A stretch of 64,000 nt of DNA from Pseudomonas putida. GTDB lineage: Bacteria > Pseudomonadota > Gammaproteobacteria > Pseudomonadales > Pseudomonadaceae. The position numbers and the translations under genes are program-made. Below are positions 9,166-18,696 of this stretch, in pieces. The notes below the pieces were generated by a model. It was not told where the DNA came from. It did not search any database and saw only the letters and a list, made by a program, of their open reading frames with translations. The stretch lies in NCBI RefSeq assembly GCF_026625125.1, contig NZ_CP113097.1:2108001-2172000 (forward strand), written 5' to 3'. The number at the start of each line of letters is the position of its first letter. Position 1 is the first letter of the stretch.

Positions 9166-11231
9166 TGATCACGCTCCCAGGCTTGCTCGCGGGCCTGGGC
9201 CAACAGCTCCAGGCGGCGTGCGGCATCTTCATGGTCGAGCAGTTCGCGCACCGGCAGCGCGAATCGTCGGCGCCAGTTGGGGTGGCCTTCGGTCGTGCCG
9301 GGGAAGTTGGGTTGCTCTTCACTGCCGAGCAGGTCTTCGAGCGGGATCAGCACCAGCGGTGCGCGGGTGTGACCAACGTAACGGATGGCAGCATCGATCA
9401 AGTGGTCGTTATCCTTTAGTGGGCCGTAATTGGCTTCAAGCGTGCGGCGCAGGCCGTCACGCTCTTTCTGTCGCGCCTGACGCCAGTGCAGCTCGGTGGC
9501 GTCATCGATCAGTTGCAGGCGCTGGCTCCAGTCGATGTCGCGGTTTTGCAGCCAGCCGGCCAGCGGCGCCAGGTCGTGGGTGCCGGTGGTGGCCAGGGCT
9601 TTGTCTGGCCAGTCGAGGATCGGCGTGAAGTGGCCCGGCTGGGCCTGCTCGAAAGGCAGCACGCGCATGCCCAGCACGGCCTTGTCCGCCAGCTGTTCGC
9701 GCAGGCCTTCAGGTACCGTGCCCAGGTCTTCACCCAGGACGACTGCCTGGTGCCGCACCGACTCAAGGGCCAACAGGCGCAGCAGGTCCTGCAGCGGATA
9801 ATGCAGGTAGGCCCCTTCGTTGGGCTTGCAGCCACGGGGGATCAGCCACAGGCGGCGCAGCCCCATCACATGGTCGATGCGCAAGCCGCCGGCGTGGGCC
9901 AGGTTGGCCCGCAACATTTCGATGAAGGCGCGGTAGCCATTGCGTTTGAGGCCTTCGGGCGAGAAGGCGCAGATGCCCCAGTCCTGGCCGCTGCGGTTGA
10001 GGATGTCCGGAGGAGCACCCACATTCAGGTCGGCCAGCAGCTCGTCCTGGCGGCTCCAGGCCTGGCTGCCGGCACCGTCGGCGCCCACCGCCAGGTCGGC
10101 GATCAGGCCGACCGCCATGCCGTTGCTTCGGGCGGCCTCCTGGGCACGCTGCAGGCTGCGCTCGGTCAGCCACTGGCAGAAGGCATGGAACTCGACCTTG
10201 GCTGGATAGGCGCTGGCGAAGGCCTCCACTTCCGGGTGATAGGGGTCGTGCCAGGCGCTCGGCCAGTTGCGCCAATCGGCGCCCAGGCCGTCGTCCACGG
10301 CTCGTGCCTGCAGCACTTCGAAGCGGCAGTGGTGCTCCAGCGCCTGGCCAGCGGCCTCGCGGAAGCTCTCGAAGTCCTTGCGCAGCGGGTGCTCGGCCTG
10401 GCTGAAATTCTGGTACAGGGCGTCGAGCAGGCGCAGGCGGGCGCCGGCAGCGCGTGGCCAGTCGACCAGCGGGCTCTGCTCGAGGTCTTCCAGGGTTTGC
10501 TCCAGGCCGCAGGCCTCCACAGCCATGCGCACGGCACGTTCACCGAGCACGGCAGCGGGGCTGGCATACAGGGGGTTGAGCAGCAGGCGGCTGGAGGGGG
10601 AGTAGGGGCTGTAGTGCTGCTGGTCGTGCGCTGACAGGGCGTGGATGGGGCTGATGGCGAGGGCATCGGCACCCCGTTCCGCGGCGCTGCGCGCCAGTTG
10701 CTCCAAGGCCAGGCAGTCGCCGTAGCCGCCATCACCAGGGCGGCGCAGGCTGTAGAGCTGCGCCGCAATGCCCCAGCAGCGCGGTGGCGGTTGGTCGACA
10801 GCGTCCTCCAGGCTGTGACAACGCAGCGGTGCCACCGCCACTGTGAACGTGCGGCCATCGATGTCCACTTGGTGATAGCCCAAGGGCAGTTCGCCAGGCA
10901 GTTGTGCCTGGCTGTCGAGGGTAAGCGCGAGCTGGCTGTGGTCTTCCAGGGTGCAGCGGGCGGCGCTGCCTGCGCTGAAGTAACGTGCCAATTCCAGTGG
11001 CCGGCCCAGGTCGGCGGTCAACAGCGGCGGTAAGTGTTCGCTGTCTTGGGCGACGCCCACAGCGTGCAGGCTGTCCTGGATGGCGCTTTCGTCACTGGCG
11101 GGGTGCCCAAGCGCCTCGAGGACCTTGCGCAGCACGTCGTCGCTAACCTGTTGTGGCCTGTCGTTGGCGTCGATCCAGTCGCGGGCCAGCCCTACGCGGG
11201 CGGCCAGGCGGTGTAATGCAGTGTCACTCAT
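9162..11231 (-). CDS. malQ: 4-alpha-glucanotransferase (amylomaltase) MalQ
   Basis: MalQ moves alpha-1,4 glucan segments between maltodextrins (GH77), adjusting chain length for TreY and phosphorylase. At 689 residues it has the E. coli-type length with an N-terminal extension. Visible GH77 features are LYSLRRPGDGGYGDCLALEQL near residues 155-175, LRIDHVMGLRRLWLIP with the nucleophile Asp, LGEDLGTVPEGLRE with the acid Glu, and TGTHDLAPLAGW with the third Asp. It overlaps treZ upstream and treY downstream by 4 bp each. Confidence 0.95.
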   Translation of the reverse strand: MSDTALHRLAARVGLARDWIDANDRPQQVSDDVLRKVLEALGHPASDESAIQDSLHAVGVAQDSEHLPPLLTADLGRPLELARYFSAGSAARCTLEDHSQLALTLDSQAQLPGELPLGYHQVDIDGRTFTVAVAPLRCHSLEDAVDQPPPRCWGIAAQLYSLRRPGDGGYGDCLALEQLARSAAERGADALAISPIHALSAHDQQHYSPYSPSSRLLLNPLYASPAAVLGERAVRMAVEACGLEQTLEDLEQSPLVDWPRAAGARLRLLDALYQNFSQAEHPLRKDFESFREAAGQALEHHCRFEVLQARAVDDGLGADWRNWPSAWHDPYHPEVEAFASAYPAKVEFHAFCQWLTERSLQRAQEAARSNGMAVGLIADLAVGADGAGSQAWSRQDELLADLNVGAPPDILNRSGQDWGICAFSPEGLKRNGYRAFIEMLRANLAHAGGLRIDHVMGLRRLWLIPRGCKPNEGAYLHYPLQDLLRLLALESVRHQAVVLGEDLGTVPEGLREQLADKAVLGMRVLPFEQAQPGHFTPILDWPDKALATTGTHDLAPLAGWLQNRDIDWSQRLQLIDDATELHWRQARQKERDGLRRTLEANYGPLKDNDHLIDAAIRYVGHTRAPLVLIPLEDLLGSEEQPNFPGTTEGHPNWRRRFALPVRELLDHEDAARRLELLAQAREQAWERDQ

Positions 11232-12970
11232 GGGCGCTCCTGGCCAGGTGCAAGCAGGCTGACCACGCAGCTGTACGCAGACAGTGCGGTGTCAGGGTGC
11301 GTGGTGTCGCTACTGTCGAACAGGCGGTGCTCGGCAGGAGGCAGGTCGACCGGTTGTGGCGTGGAGGCCAGGTTCAGGTCGATGCGCAGGGTGTCGCCAT
11401 TGCCAAGGCGCCAGCGTGCGGTAAGTGCCTTCTCGCCCAGTACCTCGGCGCCCAGCGCACGGCTGCCAGGCAGGTGCGGTATGACGTGGCGCCGGCGCAG
11501 TTCCAGCAGTTGCTGATAAAGGCCGTGCCAGCCGGCGATGACTTCCTGACGCTGTGGCCTTGAGGCCTGGAATGTCTGCTCGGCATTGGGGTCCGGGATG
11601 CGCTCGCGTTGCGCGGGGTCGGCAAAGGCGGTGAAGTGGGCGAATTCGCCACGCCGCCCTTCGCGCACGGCATCCGCCAGCTCGTCATGGAAGTCGGTGA
11701 AGAACAGAAATGGCCGGCAACTGCCATCTTCGTCACCCATGAACAGCAGCGGGATCATCGGCGCCAGCAGCAGCAGGCCGGTCGCGGCGCGCAGGGCAGG
11801 GGCCGGGCACAGGCGGGTCAGGCGTTCGCCCAAGGCGCGGTTGCCAATCTGGTCGTGGTTTTGTAGGAACAGGACGAACGAACTGGGCTCAAGGTGGCCA
11901 CTGGGTTCGCCGCGCGGTTGGCCATGGCGGTTGGCCTGGCCCTGGAACACGAAGCCTTCGGACAGGCAGCGGGCCAGCTTCTCGATCGGTTGTTGCTGGT
12001 AGTCGGCGTAGTACCCTTCGGTTTCACCCGTGAGCAACACATGCAGGGCATTGTGGCCATCGTCGTTCCATTGGGCGTCGAAGCCCTGTTCCAGCAAGAA
12101 CGCCTGGTTATGCTCATTCTCCAGCATCAGCCACACCTGCCGGCCAGGCTCCACCGCCGCGCGTACCCGTTGCGCCAGTTCGATGAGGAAGTCGGGCTGG
12201 TCGATGGCATGCACGGCATCCAGGCGCAGGCCGTCGCAGCGGTAGTCGCACAGCCACATCAGGGCGTTCTGGATGAAGAACTCACGCACCTCTGGCCGGC
12301 GGAAGTCGATGGCTGCGCCCCAGGGCGTCTGCCGGTCTTCACGGAAGAACGGGCTAGCGTACTGGTGCAGGTAGTTGCCGTCCGGGCCGAAGTGGTTATA
12401 GACCACATCCACCACCACCATCAGGCCCTGGCCGTGGGCGTCATCGACCAGCGCGCACAATTGCTCAGGGCTGCCGTAGCTGTGCTGCGGCGCGTATGGC
12501 AGCACGCCGTCGTAGCCCCAGTTGCGCTCGCCAGGGAACTGCCCGAGTGGCATCAGCTCAACGGCAGTGATGCCCAGCTCGGCCAGGCGAGGCAGGTAAC
12601 GGCTGACACCCGAGAACCCTTCGAGCACCCCCACATGCAATTCCTGAATGACCGCTTCGTGCCAAGGGCGCCCTTGCCAGGGATGCTGCCAGGCATAGGC
12701 CTGGGTATCCACCAATTGGCTTGGACCCTGTACGCCTTCGGGCTGGTAGCGCGAGGCCGGATCGGCCACCTGCAGCTCGCCGTCGATGCGGTAATGGTAA
12801 CGGTCACCGGGCTGGCACGGGGCAACCCCCGTAAACCAGCCGTTTGCGTCGGGCAGCAGCTCGATCGGCGGCTGCTGCTCCAGTTCCAAGCTCACGCTGC
12901 GCGCATCCGGCGCCCATAGGGCGAAGCGCGCCGACGTGGCGTCCAGCATTTGTGCGCCATGCCTGTGCAT
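11228..12970 (-). CDS. treZ: Maltooligosyltrehalose trehalohydrolase TreZ
   Basis: TreZ releases trehalose from the end of maltooligosyltrehalose made by TreY. The protein (580 residues from the chosen start) has an N-terminal CBM48-like domain with FALWAPDARSVSLELE, then a GH13 barrel with VVVDVVYNHFGPDGNYL (region I), LRLDAVHAI (nucleophile Asp), LMLENEHN (acid Glu) and LQNHDQIGNRALG (third Asp). The ATG at 12970 is preferred over an in-frame start at 13057 because GGGGAG sits just upstream and the longer form would overlap glgA by more than 70 bp. It lies 14 bp after glgA. Confidence 0.94.
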   Translation of the reverse strand: MHRHGAQMLDATSARFALWAPDARSVSLELEQQPPIELLPDANGWFTGVAPCQPGDRYHYRIDGELQVADPASRYQPEGVQGPSQLVDTQAYAWQHPWQGRPWHEAVIQELHVGVLEGFSGVSRYLPRLAELGITAVELMPLGQFPGERNWGYDGVLPYAPQHSYGSPEQLCALVDDAHGQGLMVVVDVVYNHFGPDGNYLHQYASPFFREDRQTPWGAAIDFRRPEVREFFIQNALMWLCDYRCDGLRLDAVHAIDQPDFLIELAQRVRAAVEPGRQVWLMLENEHNQAFLLEQGFDAQWNDDGHNALHVLLTGETEGYYADYQQQPIEKLARCLSEGFVFQGQANRHGQPRGEPSGHLEPSSFVLFLQNHDQIGNRALGERLTRLCPAPALRAATGLLLLAPMIPLLFMGDEDGSCRPFLFFTDFHDELADAVREGRRGEFAHFTAFADPAQRERIPDPNAEQTFQASRPQRQEVIAGWHGLYQQLLELRRRHVIPHLPGSRALGAEVLGEKALTARWRLGNGDTLRIDLNLASTPQPVDLPPAEHRLFDSSDTTHPDTALSAYSCVVSLLAPGQERP

Positions 12971-12984
12971 CTTCGACTCCCCGC

Positions 12985-14544
12985 TCAGTAGTGGCTCAGC
13001 TGTGCCTGTTTGACCAAGTCCTCGTAGAGACGGGCGTAGGGTTCGACCGCCTGGCACCAGTTGAACGGCTGAGTCATCGACAGGCAGCGCATGGCGTTGA
13101 GCAGGTTCTTCTTGTCGAACACATAGAAGGCGCGGCTTAGCGCTTCGCGGTAACTGTCCACGGTCGACTCATCGAACAGGAAACCGGTGACGCCATTCTC
13201 GATGGTGTCGGCCAGCCCTCCGGTGTTGCGCGCCACGGGCAATGAGCCGAAACGCTGCGCATACATCTGGCTCAAGCCGCAGGGCTCGTAGCGTGACGGC
13301 ATCAACAGGAAGTCGCTGCCGGCGAACATGCGCCGCGCATCGGTTTCGTTGAAGCCGATGCGCACACCGATGCGGCCGGGGTGACGCAGGGCCAGTTCAC
13401 GCATGGCTTGCTCTTCTTCAGGCTCGCCACGGCCGATGATTGCAATCTGCCCGCCCTGTTCGACGATGTAGTCGGCCACGCCCAGGGTCAGGTCCAGGCC
13501 TTTCTGGAACACCAGCCGCGAGACCACGGCGAACAGCGGCCCTTCGCTTGGGTCGAGTTCGAACAGGCGGCGGACTTCCTCGGCATTGCGCGCCTTGCCA
13601 TCCCAGTCGTTGATGCTGAAGTTGTGCTGCAAGTGCTTGTCGGTGGCCGAGTCCCAGCTTTCGTCGATGCCATTGGGGATGCCGCCGAGCAGGCCTTGTT
13701 GAGCCTTGCTGGCAAGGAACCCGTGCAAGCCGCAGCCGAATTCTGGGGTGGTGATCTCGCGGGCGTAGGTGGCACTGACAGTGGTGATATGGCTGGAGTA
13801 GGCCAGGCCGGCCTTGAGGAAGGACAGCTTGCCGTAGAACTCCATGCCTTCCTGCTGCATGGCATGGTCGGGGATCGCCAGTTCCGGGCTGCAGGCGCGG
13901 CTGTACACGCCCTGGTAAGCCAGGTTGTGGATGGTGAACAGGGTCGGGGTGCTCAGGCCGCGCCAGTGCATGTAGGCCGGGGCCAGCCCTGCAGGCCAGT
14001 CATGGGCGTGCACCACTTCGGGCGTCCAGTGGATCTTGCCTTCACCGGCGGCGATCTCGGCCGCGGCAAGGCCAAGGCGGGCGAAGCGGATGTGGTTGTC
14101 GGGCCAGTCGCGACCATTGTTGGCACCATAGGGTGTGCCGTCGCGCTGGTACAGCTCGGGGCAGATCAGCACGTAGATGACCAGGCCGTCAGCCATGTCC
14201 ATACGGCCGATCTTGCACGGCGGCAGGGCAGCATGGCCGCCCAGTTCGCCGACGATATGAATGGGGTTGTCGCTCTCGACCACCTGGGTGTAGCCAGGGA
14301 TCAGCACACGAACATCGTGCAGATGGGCCAATGCTCGCGGCAGTGCCGCCGAAACGTCGCCCAAACCGCCGGTCTTGATCAGGTCGGCAATTTCGGAGGT
14401 GACGAACAGGATCTTGCGTTTGTTGGGGTTGTGCTGGCGCTGAGCGCCGGGTGCCTTGACTGTCGTTGCGAAATCCGGGGTGATCGGTTCGCGGTTTTCC
14501 GGTTTGAATGACTCTACGCGAGGTTCGACAGCGGCACTGATCAT
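12985..14544 (-). CDS. glgA: Glycogen synthase GlgA
   Basis: GlgA extends alpha-1,4 glucan chains from ADP-glucose (GT5). The 519-residue form has the N-terminal KTGGLGDVSAALPRAL signature (KxGGL nucleotide-sugar motif), then HDWPAGLAPAYMHW, HNLAYQGVY, and the C-terminal Rossmann half with VVSRLVFQKGLDL, LLMPSRYEPCGLSQMYAQRF and RNTGGLADT. An extension of about 55 residues before the conserved core (KRKILFVTSE) is longer than in enteric GlgA. The ATG at 14544 is chosen because GGAGAGAAGT precedes it. It is the first gene of the reverse-strand operon, so its upstream region should hold the operon promoter. Confidence 0.95.
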   Translation of the reverse strand: MISAAVEPRVESFKPENREPITPDFATTVKAPGAQRQHNPNKRKILFVTSEIADLIKTGGLGDVSAALPRALAHLHDVRVLIPGYTQVVESDNPIHIVGELGGHAALPPCKIGRMDMADGLVIYVLICPELYQRDGTPYGANNGRDWPDNHIRFARLGLAAAEIAAGEGKIHWTPEVVHAHDWPAGLAPAYMHWRGLSTPTLFTIHNLAYQGVYSRACSPELAIPDHAMQQEGMEFYGKLSFLKAGLAYSSHITTVSATYAREITTPEFGCGLHGFLASKAQQGLLGGIPNGIDESWDSATDKHLQHNFSINDWDGKARNAEEVRRLFELDPSEGPLFAVVSRLVFQKGLDLTLGVADYIVEQGGQIAIIGRGEPEEEQAMRELALRHPGRIGVRIGFNETDARRMFAGSDFLLMPSRYEPCGLSQMYAQRFGSLPVARNTGGLADTIENGVTGFLFDESTVDSYREALSRAFYVFDKKNLLNAMRCLSMTQPFNWCQAVEPYARLYEDLVKQAQLSHY

Positions 14545-15147
14545 ACTTCTCTCCGTCCCTATGGTGTGGCCGGGTGCTGGCACCCGTTTGCTTTATTTCG
14601 TGCTGGTTATCTCTGCTTCGTATCCAGGTACTGCATCCTTGCCCCATGGTTCGTGCGCGCACGCACGTCGCGATCGGCATTCCGGCCGACGGCGTCTGGT
14701 CTGGAAGGAGTGAGCGGGCTGCAGCGAAGGGGGTCCCCATGCTTTGGCCTGCTTAAAGTTCCTGACCCGCCGCCTTTTGTAAAAGTTCGACTTTTTTGAT
14801 GTCGCCTCTTCCTTGAGCAAATCGCGGGCCGAAAGCTGAGTGTAGGAGACCGGAAGTAAAAAGGGTGACCCACTGGTCACTTTCGTTATGACGCGAGATA
14901 GACGCAAACGTTGGCGAGTGATACTGCCATCGAACGAGGGCGTTCCAAGGTTGGGCGGGGGTGTTTTCGAGGGGCGCCATTTTGTAGCGCAATGCTCTAA
15001 GCGCACCATTCTGGTGCGAAAAATGGCCCCTTAGCGAGTGTATCCGTGCGTGGCGCTGCCACGATGTCTGCGTGCAGCGGATTTAATCGCGAGAGAGGCC
15101 GTTATGAATGGATCAAGCCGTGGGTGAGTTCCGGCGGGAGACTTGGC
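14545..15147. other. Large intergenic region upstream of the glgA operon
   Basis: No supportable protein gene is seen in these 603 bp. Several overlapping short ORFs occur on the reverse strand (for example 14607-14873 and 14753-14992), but they lack ribosome binding sites and family resemblance. Three inverted repeats are present: AAAAGT-TCG-ACTTTT at 14781-14795, followed by T residues and resembling a weak forward-strand terminator; GTGACC-CACT-GGTCAC at 14865-14880; and GCACCA-TTC-TGGTGC at 15003-15017, listed separately. The operon promoter should be here, but I cannot place it. Confidence 0.5.
15003..15017. promoter_or_regulatory. NtrC-type palindrome GCACCA-N3-TGGTGC
   Basis: GCACCATTCTGGTGC matches the well-known NtrC site form (GCACCA, three bases, TGGTGC) and extends by one base pair on each side. 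A degenerate copy, GCGCCA-TTT-TGTAGC, lies at 14974-14988, about 29 bp away centre to centre, as in paired NtrC enhancers. No acceptable sigma-54 promoter was found nearby, and the target gene is unclear: glgA is about 460 bp away on the reverse strand. Confidence 0.45.
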
Positions 15148-15609
15148 TCATTGAGTGGGTAGCACAGAGGAGTGGTGATGGGTAATCAGCCACTCGCCGT
15201 CGATGCGCCGGTAATTGAAGGTGAAGCGTGCCGGTACCGCCTTGCCCGTGCCGGCGAAGCGGAAGGTGTAGAGGCCGGCCAGGGTTGCTTCGCCGCAACC
15301 GGCGAACACATGGGTTTCATCCAAGGTGCCGACGGGGCGGTCGGCAAGGAAGCCACGGAAGTAGTCCATGTGGGCCTGCCGAGTCAGCCGTGGGCTGGCC
15401 GAGAGTGTCGGTAAAAGCAGGGCACCGTCCATGTAAAGCGCTGCAACCTGGCCCGGATCGCCACTTTGCAGGCGCGCGTTCCATTGCTCGAACAGCCCAA
15501 GTATCTCGTCATGCCGGGCAACATGACATTCGCCTTGGGCATTGGCGAATGCCGACGCGCCGATGAAGCTCAGCGTAGCGAGCGGCAGCCAGATGGGAAA
15601 ACCGCGCAT
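15148..15609 (-). CDS. Exported NTF2-like protein (SgcJ/EcaC or DUF4440 type)
   Basis: This 153-residue protein begins with a signal peptide (MRGFPIWLPLATLSF, likely cleaved after ANA near residue 24). A single NTF2-like cone fold follows: HDEILGLFEQWNARLQSGDPGQVAALYMDGALLLPTLS at the front, and FTFNYRRIDGEWLITHHHSS at the end. This is the pattern of SgcJ/EcaC and DUF4440 families, which act as small-molecule-binding or steroid-isomerase-like domains. Two cysteines in the mature part (near residues 28 and 104) could form a disulfide in the periplasm. GAGGA precedes the ATG. It stands alone, and its substrate is unknown. Confidence 0.75.
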   Translation of the reverse strand: MRGFPIWLPLATLSFIGASAFANAQGECHVARHDEILGLFEQWNARLQSGDPGQVAALYMDGALLLPTLSASPRLTRQAHMDYFRGFLADRPVGTLDETHVFAGCGEATLAGLYTFRFAGTGKAVPARFTFNYRRIDGEWLITHHHSSVLPTQ

Positions 15610-15787
15610 ACAATCAGTCCTCGTGCATAGCAGGCCCCGGAATGGGGCGCTCGAGGCGCATCATGCTTGCTGCAGTACCCGGCTGGATGTCAGGCGCGGT
15701 CAGGGCCGGTGTTAGGAAGTTTCTGTACTTCGGGCGTGCGGGGTGAGGCGGTGGGAGCGCTTTGGCCCCCACTGGAGGGATGTTCGA

Positions 15788-15958
15788 TCAGAGGCCGATG
15801 GCCTTGTCGTCGCCGGAGCGGGCCTGCTCCAATTGCATGTGCAAGCGGGCGACCTGCTGGCGGAGCTGGTCGCGTTCGTCCTTCAATTTACGCAGTTCAT
15901 CACGGCGCACAGATACATAGAGGGTCTGGGTTGGAGTGGCAGGCATCAAGGTACCCAT
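15788..15958 (-). CDS. Small coiled-coil protein, function unknown
   Basis: From the ATG at 15958 (GAGGTG seven bases upstream) the product is 56 residues. The N-terminal 20 residues (MGTLMPATPTQTLYVSVRRD) precede one charged amphipathic helix, LRKLKDERDQLRQQVARLHMQL, with heptad spacing of leucines suggesting a short coiled coil. A longer in-frame start at 16042 has no ribosome binding site and reads through a basic stretch, so it is less likely. It is divergent from the gnd-zwf operon. I do not recognise a family. Confidence 0.6.
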   Translation of the reverse strand: MGTLMPATPTQTLYVSVRRDELRKLKDERDQLRQQVARLHMQLEQARSGDDKAIGL

Positions 15959-16162
15959 GTAAACACCTCGCGGTTTTGGCTGGTGACAATAAAAGCGTAG
16001 TCGCTTCACGCGGCGGGCATTCTGAATTCTTTCACTGCTCATTGGAACTTTTTTGTTTAACGTTGTCTCGCCGTTCGTCGCTGAACCCTCGGGCGGTGTG
16101 CTGGACTAATCTGAAACGCTGGACTGTGTTGTCATTCATTTTTTCAAGGGGAGCATCGGCTC

Positions 16163-17146
16163 ATGCAACTGGGAATCGTCGGGCTGGGCCGCATGGGCGG
16201 CAATATTGCAAGGCGGCTGATGCGCGCCGGACACCGCACGGTCGTGCACGACCGTAACCGTCAGGCGGTAACCGGGCTGGAAGGCGAGGGCGCCCAAGGT
16301 GCCCACGACCTTGGCGCGCTGGTGCAGAAGCTGAAGGCGCCACGGGCGGTATGGGTGATGCTGCCGGCGGGCGAACCGACCGAGCAGACCATTGCACAAC
16401 TGGCCGAGCTGCTGGAGCCGGGCGATGCGATCATCGACGGCGGCAATACCTTCTACAAGGACGACATGCGCCGCGCCGCCGAGCTGGCCAAGCGTGGGCT
16501 GCATTACCTGGACGTCGGCACCTCCGGCGGTGTCTGGGGCCTGGACCGTGGCTATTGCATGATGATCGGCGGTGAGAAGGACGTGTTCGAGCGCCTGGAG
16601 CCTCTGTTCAAGGCGCTGGCGCCGGGCGTTGGCGACATTCCGCGCACCCAGGGCCGCGAAGGGGAGCACGGCCGCGCCGAACATGGCTACATCCATGCAG
16701 GCCCGCCCGGCGCTGGCCACTATGTGAAAATGGTGCACAACGGCATCGAATACGGGTTGATGCAGGCCTACGCTGAGGGCTTTGACCTGCTGCGCAGCAA
16801 AGGCGGCGATGAACTGCCGCCAGAACAACGCTTCGACTTGAACGTCGCCGAAATCGCCGAGGTATGGCGCCGTGGCAGCGTGGTCACCTCCTGGCTGCTG
16901 GACCTCACCGCCGACGCCCTGGTGGCCGACCCGCAGCTGACGCAGTTCAGCGGCTCGGTATCGGACAGTGGCGAGGGCCGCTGGACGATCGATGCAGCCG
17001 TGGAGCAGGCCGTGCCGGTGCCGGTCCTGTCCAGTGCCTTGTTCGCCCGGTTCCGCTCACGCCAGCAGCAAGGCACCTACGGTGACAAGGTCCTCTCGGC
17101 CATGCGCCTGGGCTTCGGTGGCCACGTCGAGAAGAAAGGCCAATGA
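16163..17146 (+). CDS. gnd: 6-phosphogluconate dehydrogenase, short (NAD-preferring type)
   Basis: It oxidatively decarboxylates 6-phosphogluconate to ribulose-5-phosphate. At 327 residues it belongs to the short 6PGDH class, which usually prefers NAD, rather than the about 470-residue NADP class. The Rossmann start is [18 protein letters not shown] (residues 7-24). [20 protein letters not shown] and the catalytic-lysine segment [15 protein letters not shown] follow. AGGGGAGC precedes the ATG. Its stop overlaps the zwf start by 4 bp, coupling the two oxidative pentose phosphate enzymes. The cofactor preference is from family knowledge, not shown here. Confidence 0.93.
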   Translation: MQLGIVGLGRMGGNIARRLMRAGHRTVVHDRNRQAVTGLEGEGAQGAHDLGALVQKLKAPRAVWVMLPAGEPTEQTIAQLAELLEPGDAIIDGGNTFYKDDMRRAAELAKRGLHYLDVGTSGGVWGLDRGYCMMIGGEKDVFERLEPLFKALAPGVGDIPRTQGREGEHGRAEHGYIHAGPPGAGHYVKMVHNGIEYGLMQAYAEGFDLLRSKGGDELPPEQRFDLNVAEIAEVWRRGSVVTSWLLDLTADALVADPQLTQFSGSVSDSGEGRWTIDAAVEQAVPVPVLSSALFARFRSRQQQGTYGDKVLSAMRLGFGGHVEKKGQ

Positions 17147-18651
17147 CCCGACAGACCATTCCTGCAGCTGGCCCTTGTACCCTGTTCCTGTTCGGTGCCA
17201 ACGGTGACCTGGTCAAGCGCCTGCTGATGCCGGCGCTGTACAACCTGGGCCGGGACGGCCTGCTTGACCGCAACCTGCGCATCGTGGGTGTGGACCACAA
17301 CCCAGCCACCGCCGATGAGTTTGCCGAGCGGCTGCACGCGTTCATGCGTGAGCGCGCCGACAAAGGCGGCGAGGGCGCGGGCAAGGGCCTGGACGAAAAG
17401 CTTTGGGCACGCCTGGCCAAGCGCCTGGACTACCAGACTGGCGATTTTCTGGACCCTGCCACCTATACCGCGCTGGCCAAGCGCATCGACAAGACCAGCC
17501 ATGGCAACGCCATCTTCTACCTGGCCACCTCGCCACGCTTTTTCCCCGAGGTTGCCCAGCGCCTGGGTGAGGCCGGCTTGCTTGACGAGTCTGCCGGGGG
17601 CTATCGCCGGGTCGTGGTGGAGAAGCCCTTCGGCACCGACCTGGCCAGTGCCGAGGCGCTCAACGCATGCCTGCTCAAGGTGATGAGCGAGCGGCAGATC
17701 TACCGCATCGACCATTATCTGGGCAAGGAGACGGTGCAGAACATCCTGGTCAGCCGTTTTTCCAATGGCCTGTTCGAGTCGTTCTGGAACAACCACTACA
17801 TCGACCATGTGCAGATCACCGCCGCCGAAACGGTGGGGGTCGAGACGCGCGGTGCGTTCTATGACCAGACCGGCGCTTTGCGCGACATGGTCCCCAACCA
17901 CCTGTTCCAGTTGCTGGCGATGGTTGCCATGGAGCCGCCTGCAGCCTTCGGTGCCGATGCCGTGCGCGGCGAAAAAGCCAAGGTGATCGGCGCTATCCGT
18001 CCCTGGTCGGCGAAGATGGCGCTGAAGAACTCCGTGCGCGGCCAGTACACCGCCGGCAAGCAGGGCCGCAAGCGCCTGGCCGGGTATCGCCAGGAACACC
18101 GGGTGGCGGCCGACAGCCAGACCGAGACCTACGTGGCCCTGAAGGTGATGATCGACAACTGGCGTTGGGCCGGCGTGCCGTTCTACCTGCGTACCGGCAA
18201 ACGGATGAGCGTGCGCGACACCGAAATCGCCATCTGCTTCAAACCAGCGCCCTATGCGCAGTTTCGGGAATCGGAGCTGGAGCGGCCCAAGCCTAACTAC
18301 CTGAAGATCCAGATCCAGCCCAATGAAGGCATGTGGTTCGACCTGCAGGCCAAGCGCCCAGGGCCGGAACTGGTCATGGAAAACGTCGAGCTGGGGTTTG
18401 CCTACAAGGACTTCTTCAAGATGACCCCGGCCACGGGGTACGAGACCTTGATCTACGACTGCCTGACCGGTGACCAGACCTTGTTCCAGCGTGCCGACAA
18501 CATCGAGAACGGCTGGCGCGCGGTGCAGCCGTTTCTCGATGCCTGGGCGCAGGACGGCGAGGTGCATGAGTACCCGGCGGGTGAGGATGGACCAGAGGCT
18601 GGCAACGAGTTGCTGGCCCGTGACAAGCGTGAGTGGCACCGGTTGGGGTGA
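17143..18651 (+). CDS. zwf: Glucose-6-phosphate 1-dehydrogenase Zwf
   Basis: Zwf oxidises glucose-6-phosphate to 6-phosphogluconolactone with NAD(P). The 502-residue protein has the nucleotide-binding start [21 protein letters not shown] near residue 14, [11 protein letters not shown], and the substrate-binding active-site motif RIDHYLGKE (188-196). It is translationally coupled to gnd by a 4-bp overlap. Pseudomonads usually carry several zwf copies. This copy is linked to gnd and a GH15 enzyme, not to edd/hexR/pgl, so it is probably not the Entner-Doudoroff-linked paralogue. That is inference from context. Confidence 0.95.
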   Translation: MTRQTIPAAGPCTLFLFGANGDLVKRLLMPALYNLGRDGLLDRNLRIVGVDHNPATADEFAERLHAFMRERADKGGEGAGKGLDEKLWARLAKRLDYQTGDFLDPATYTALAKRIDKTSHGNAIFYLATSPRFFPEVAQRLGEAGLLDESAGGYRRVVVEKPFGTDLASAEALNACLLKVMSERQIYRIDHYLGKETVQNILVSRFSNGLFESFWNNHYIDHVQITAAETVGVETRGAFYDQTGALRDMVPNHLFQLLAMVAMEPPAAFGADAVRGEKAKVIGAIRPWSAKMALKNSVRGQYTAGKQGRKRLAGYRQEHRVAADSQTETYVALKVMIDNWRWAGVPFYLRTGKRMSVRDTEIAICFKPAPYAQFRESELERPKPNYLKIQIQPNEGMWFDLQAKRPGPELVMENVELGFAYKDFFKMTPATGYETLIYDCLTGDQTLFQRADNIENGWRAVQPFLDAWAQDGEVHEYPAGEDGPEAGNELLARDKREWHRLG

Positions 18652-18696
18652 CACGCGGCCCGCCTGGCGTGCCAGACAGCTCATAGAGGAGATTCA

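Noticed and set aside
14578..14591. Sigma-54-like box TGGCACCCGTTTGC near glgA
   Set aside because: The GG to GC distance is nine bases rather than ten, and it reads away from glgA on the forward strand with no gene to drive.
14607..14992. Overlapping reverse-strand ORFs in the glgA upstream region as small genes
   Set aside because: Several frames are open at once, none has a convincing ribosome binding site, and none resembles a known family.
15057..15071. Second sigma-54-like box TGCCACGATGTCTGC close to the NtrC-type palindrome
   Set aside because: The nearly invariant GG of the -24 element is GC here, and the forward strand has no gene downstream for over 1 kb.
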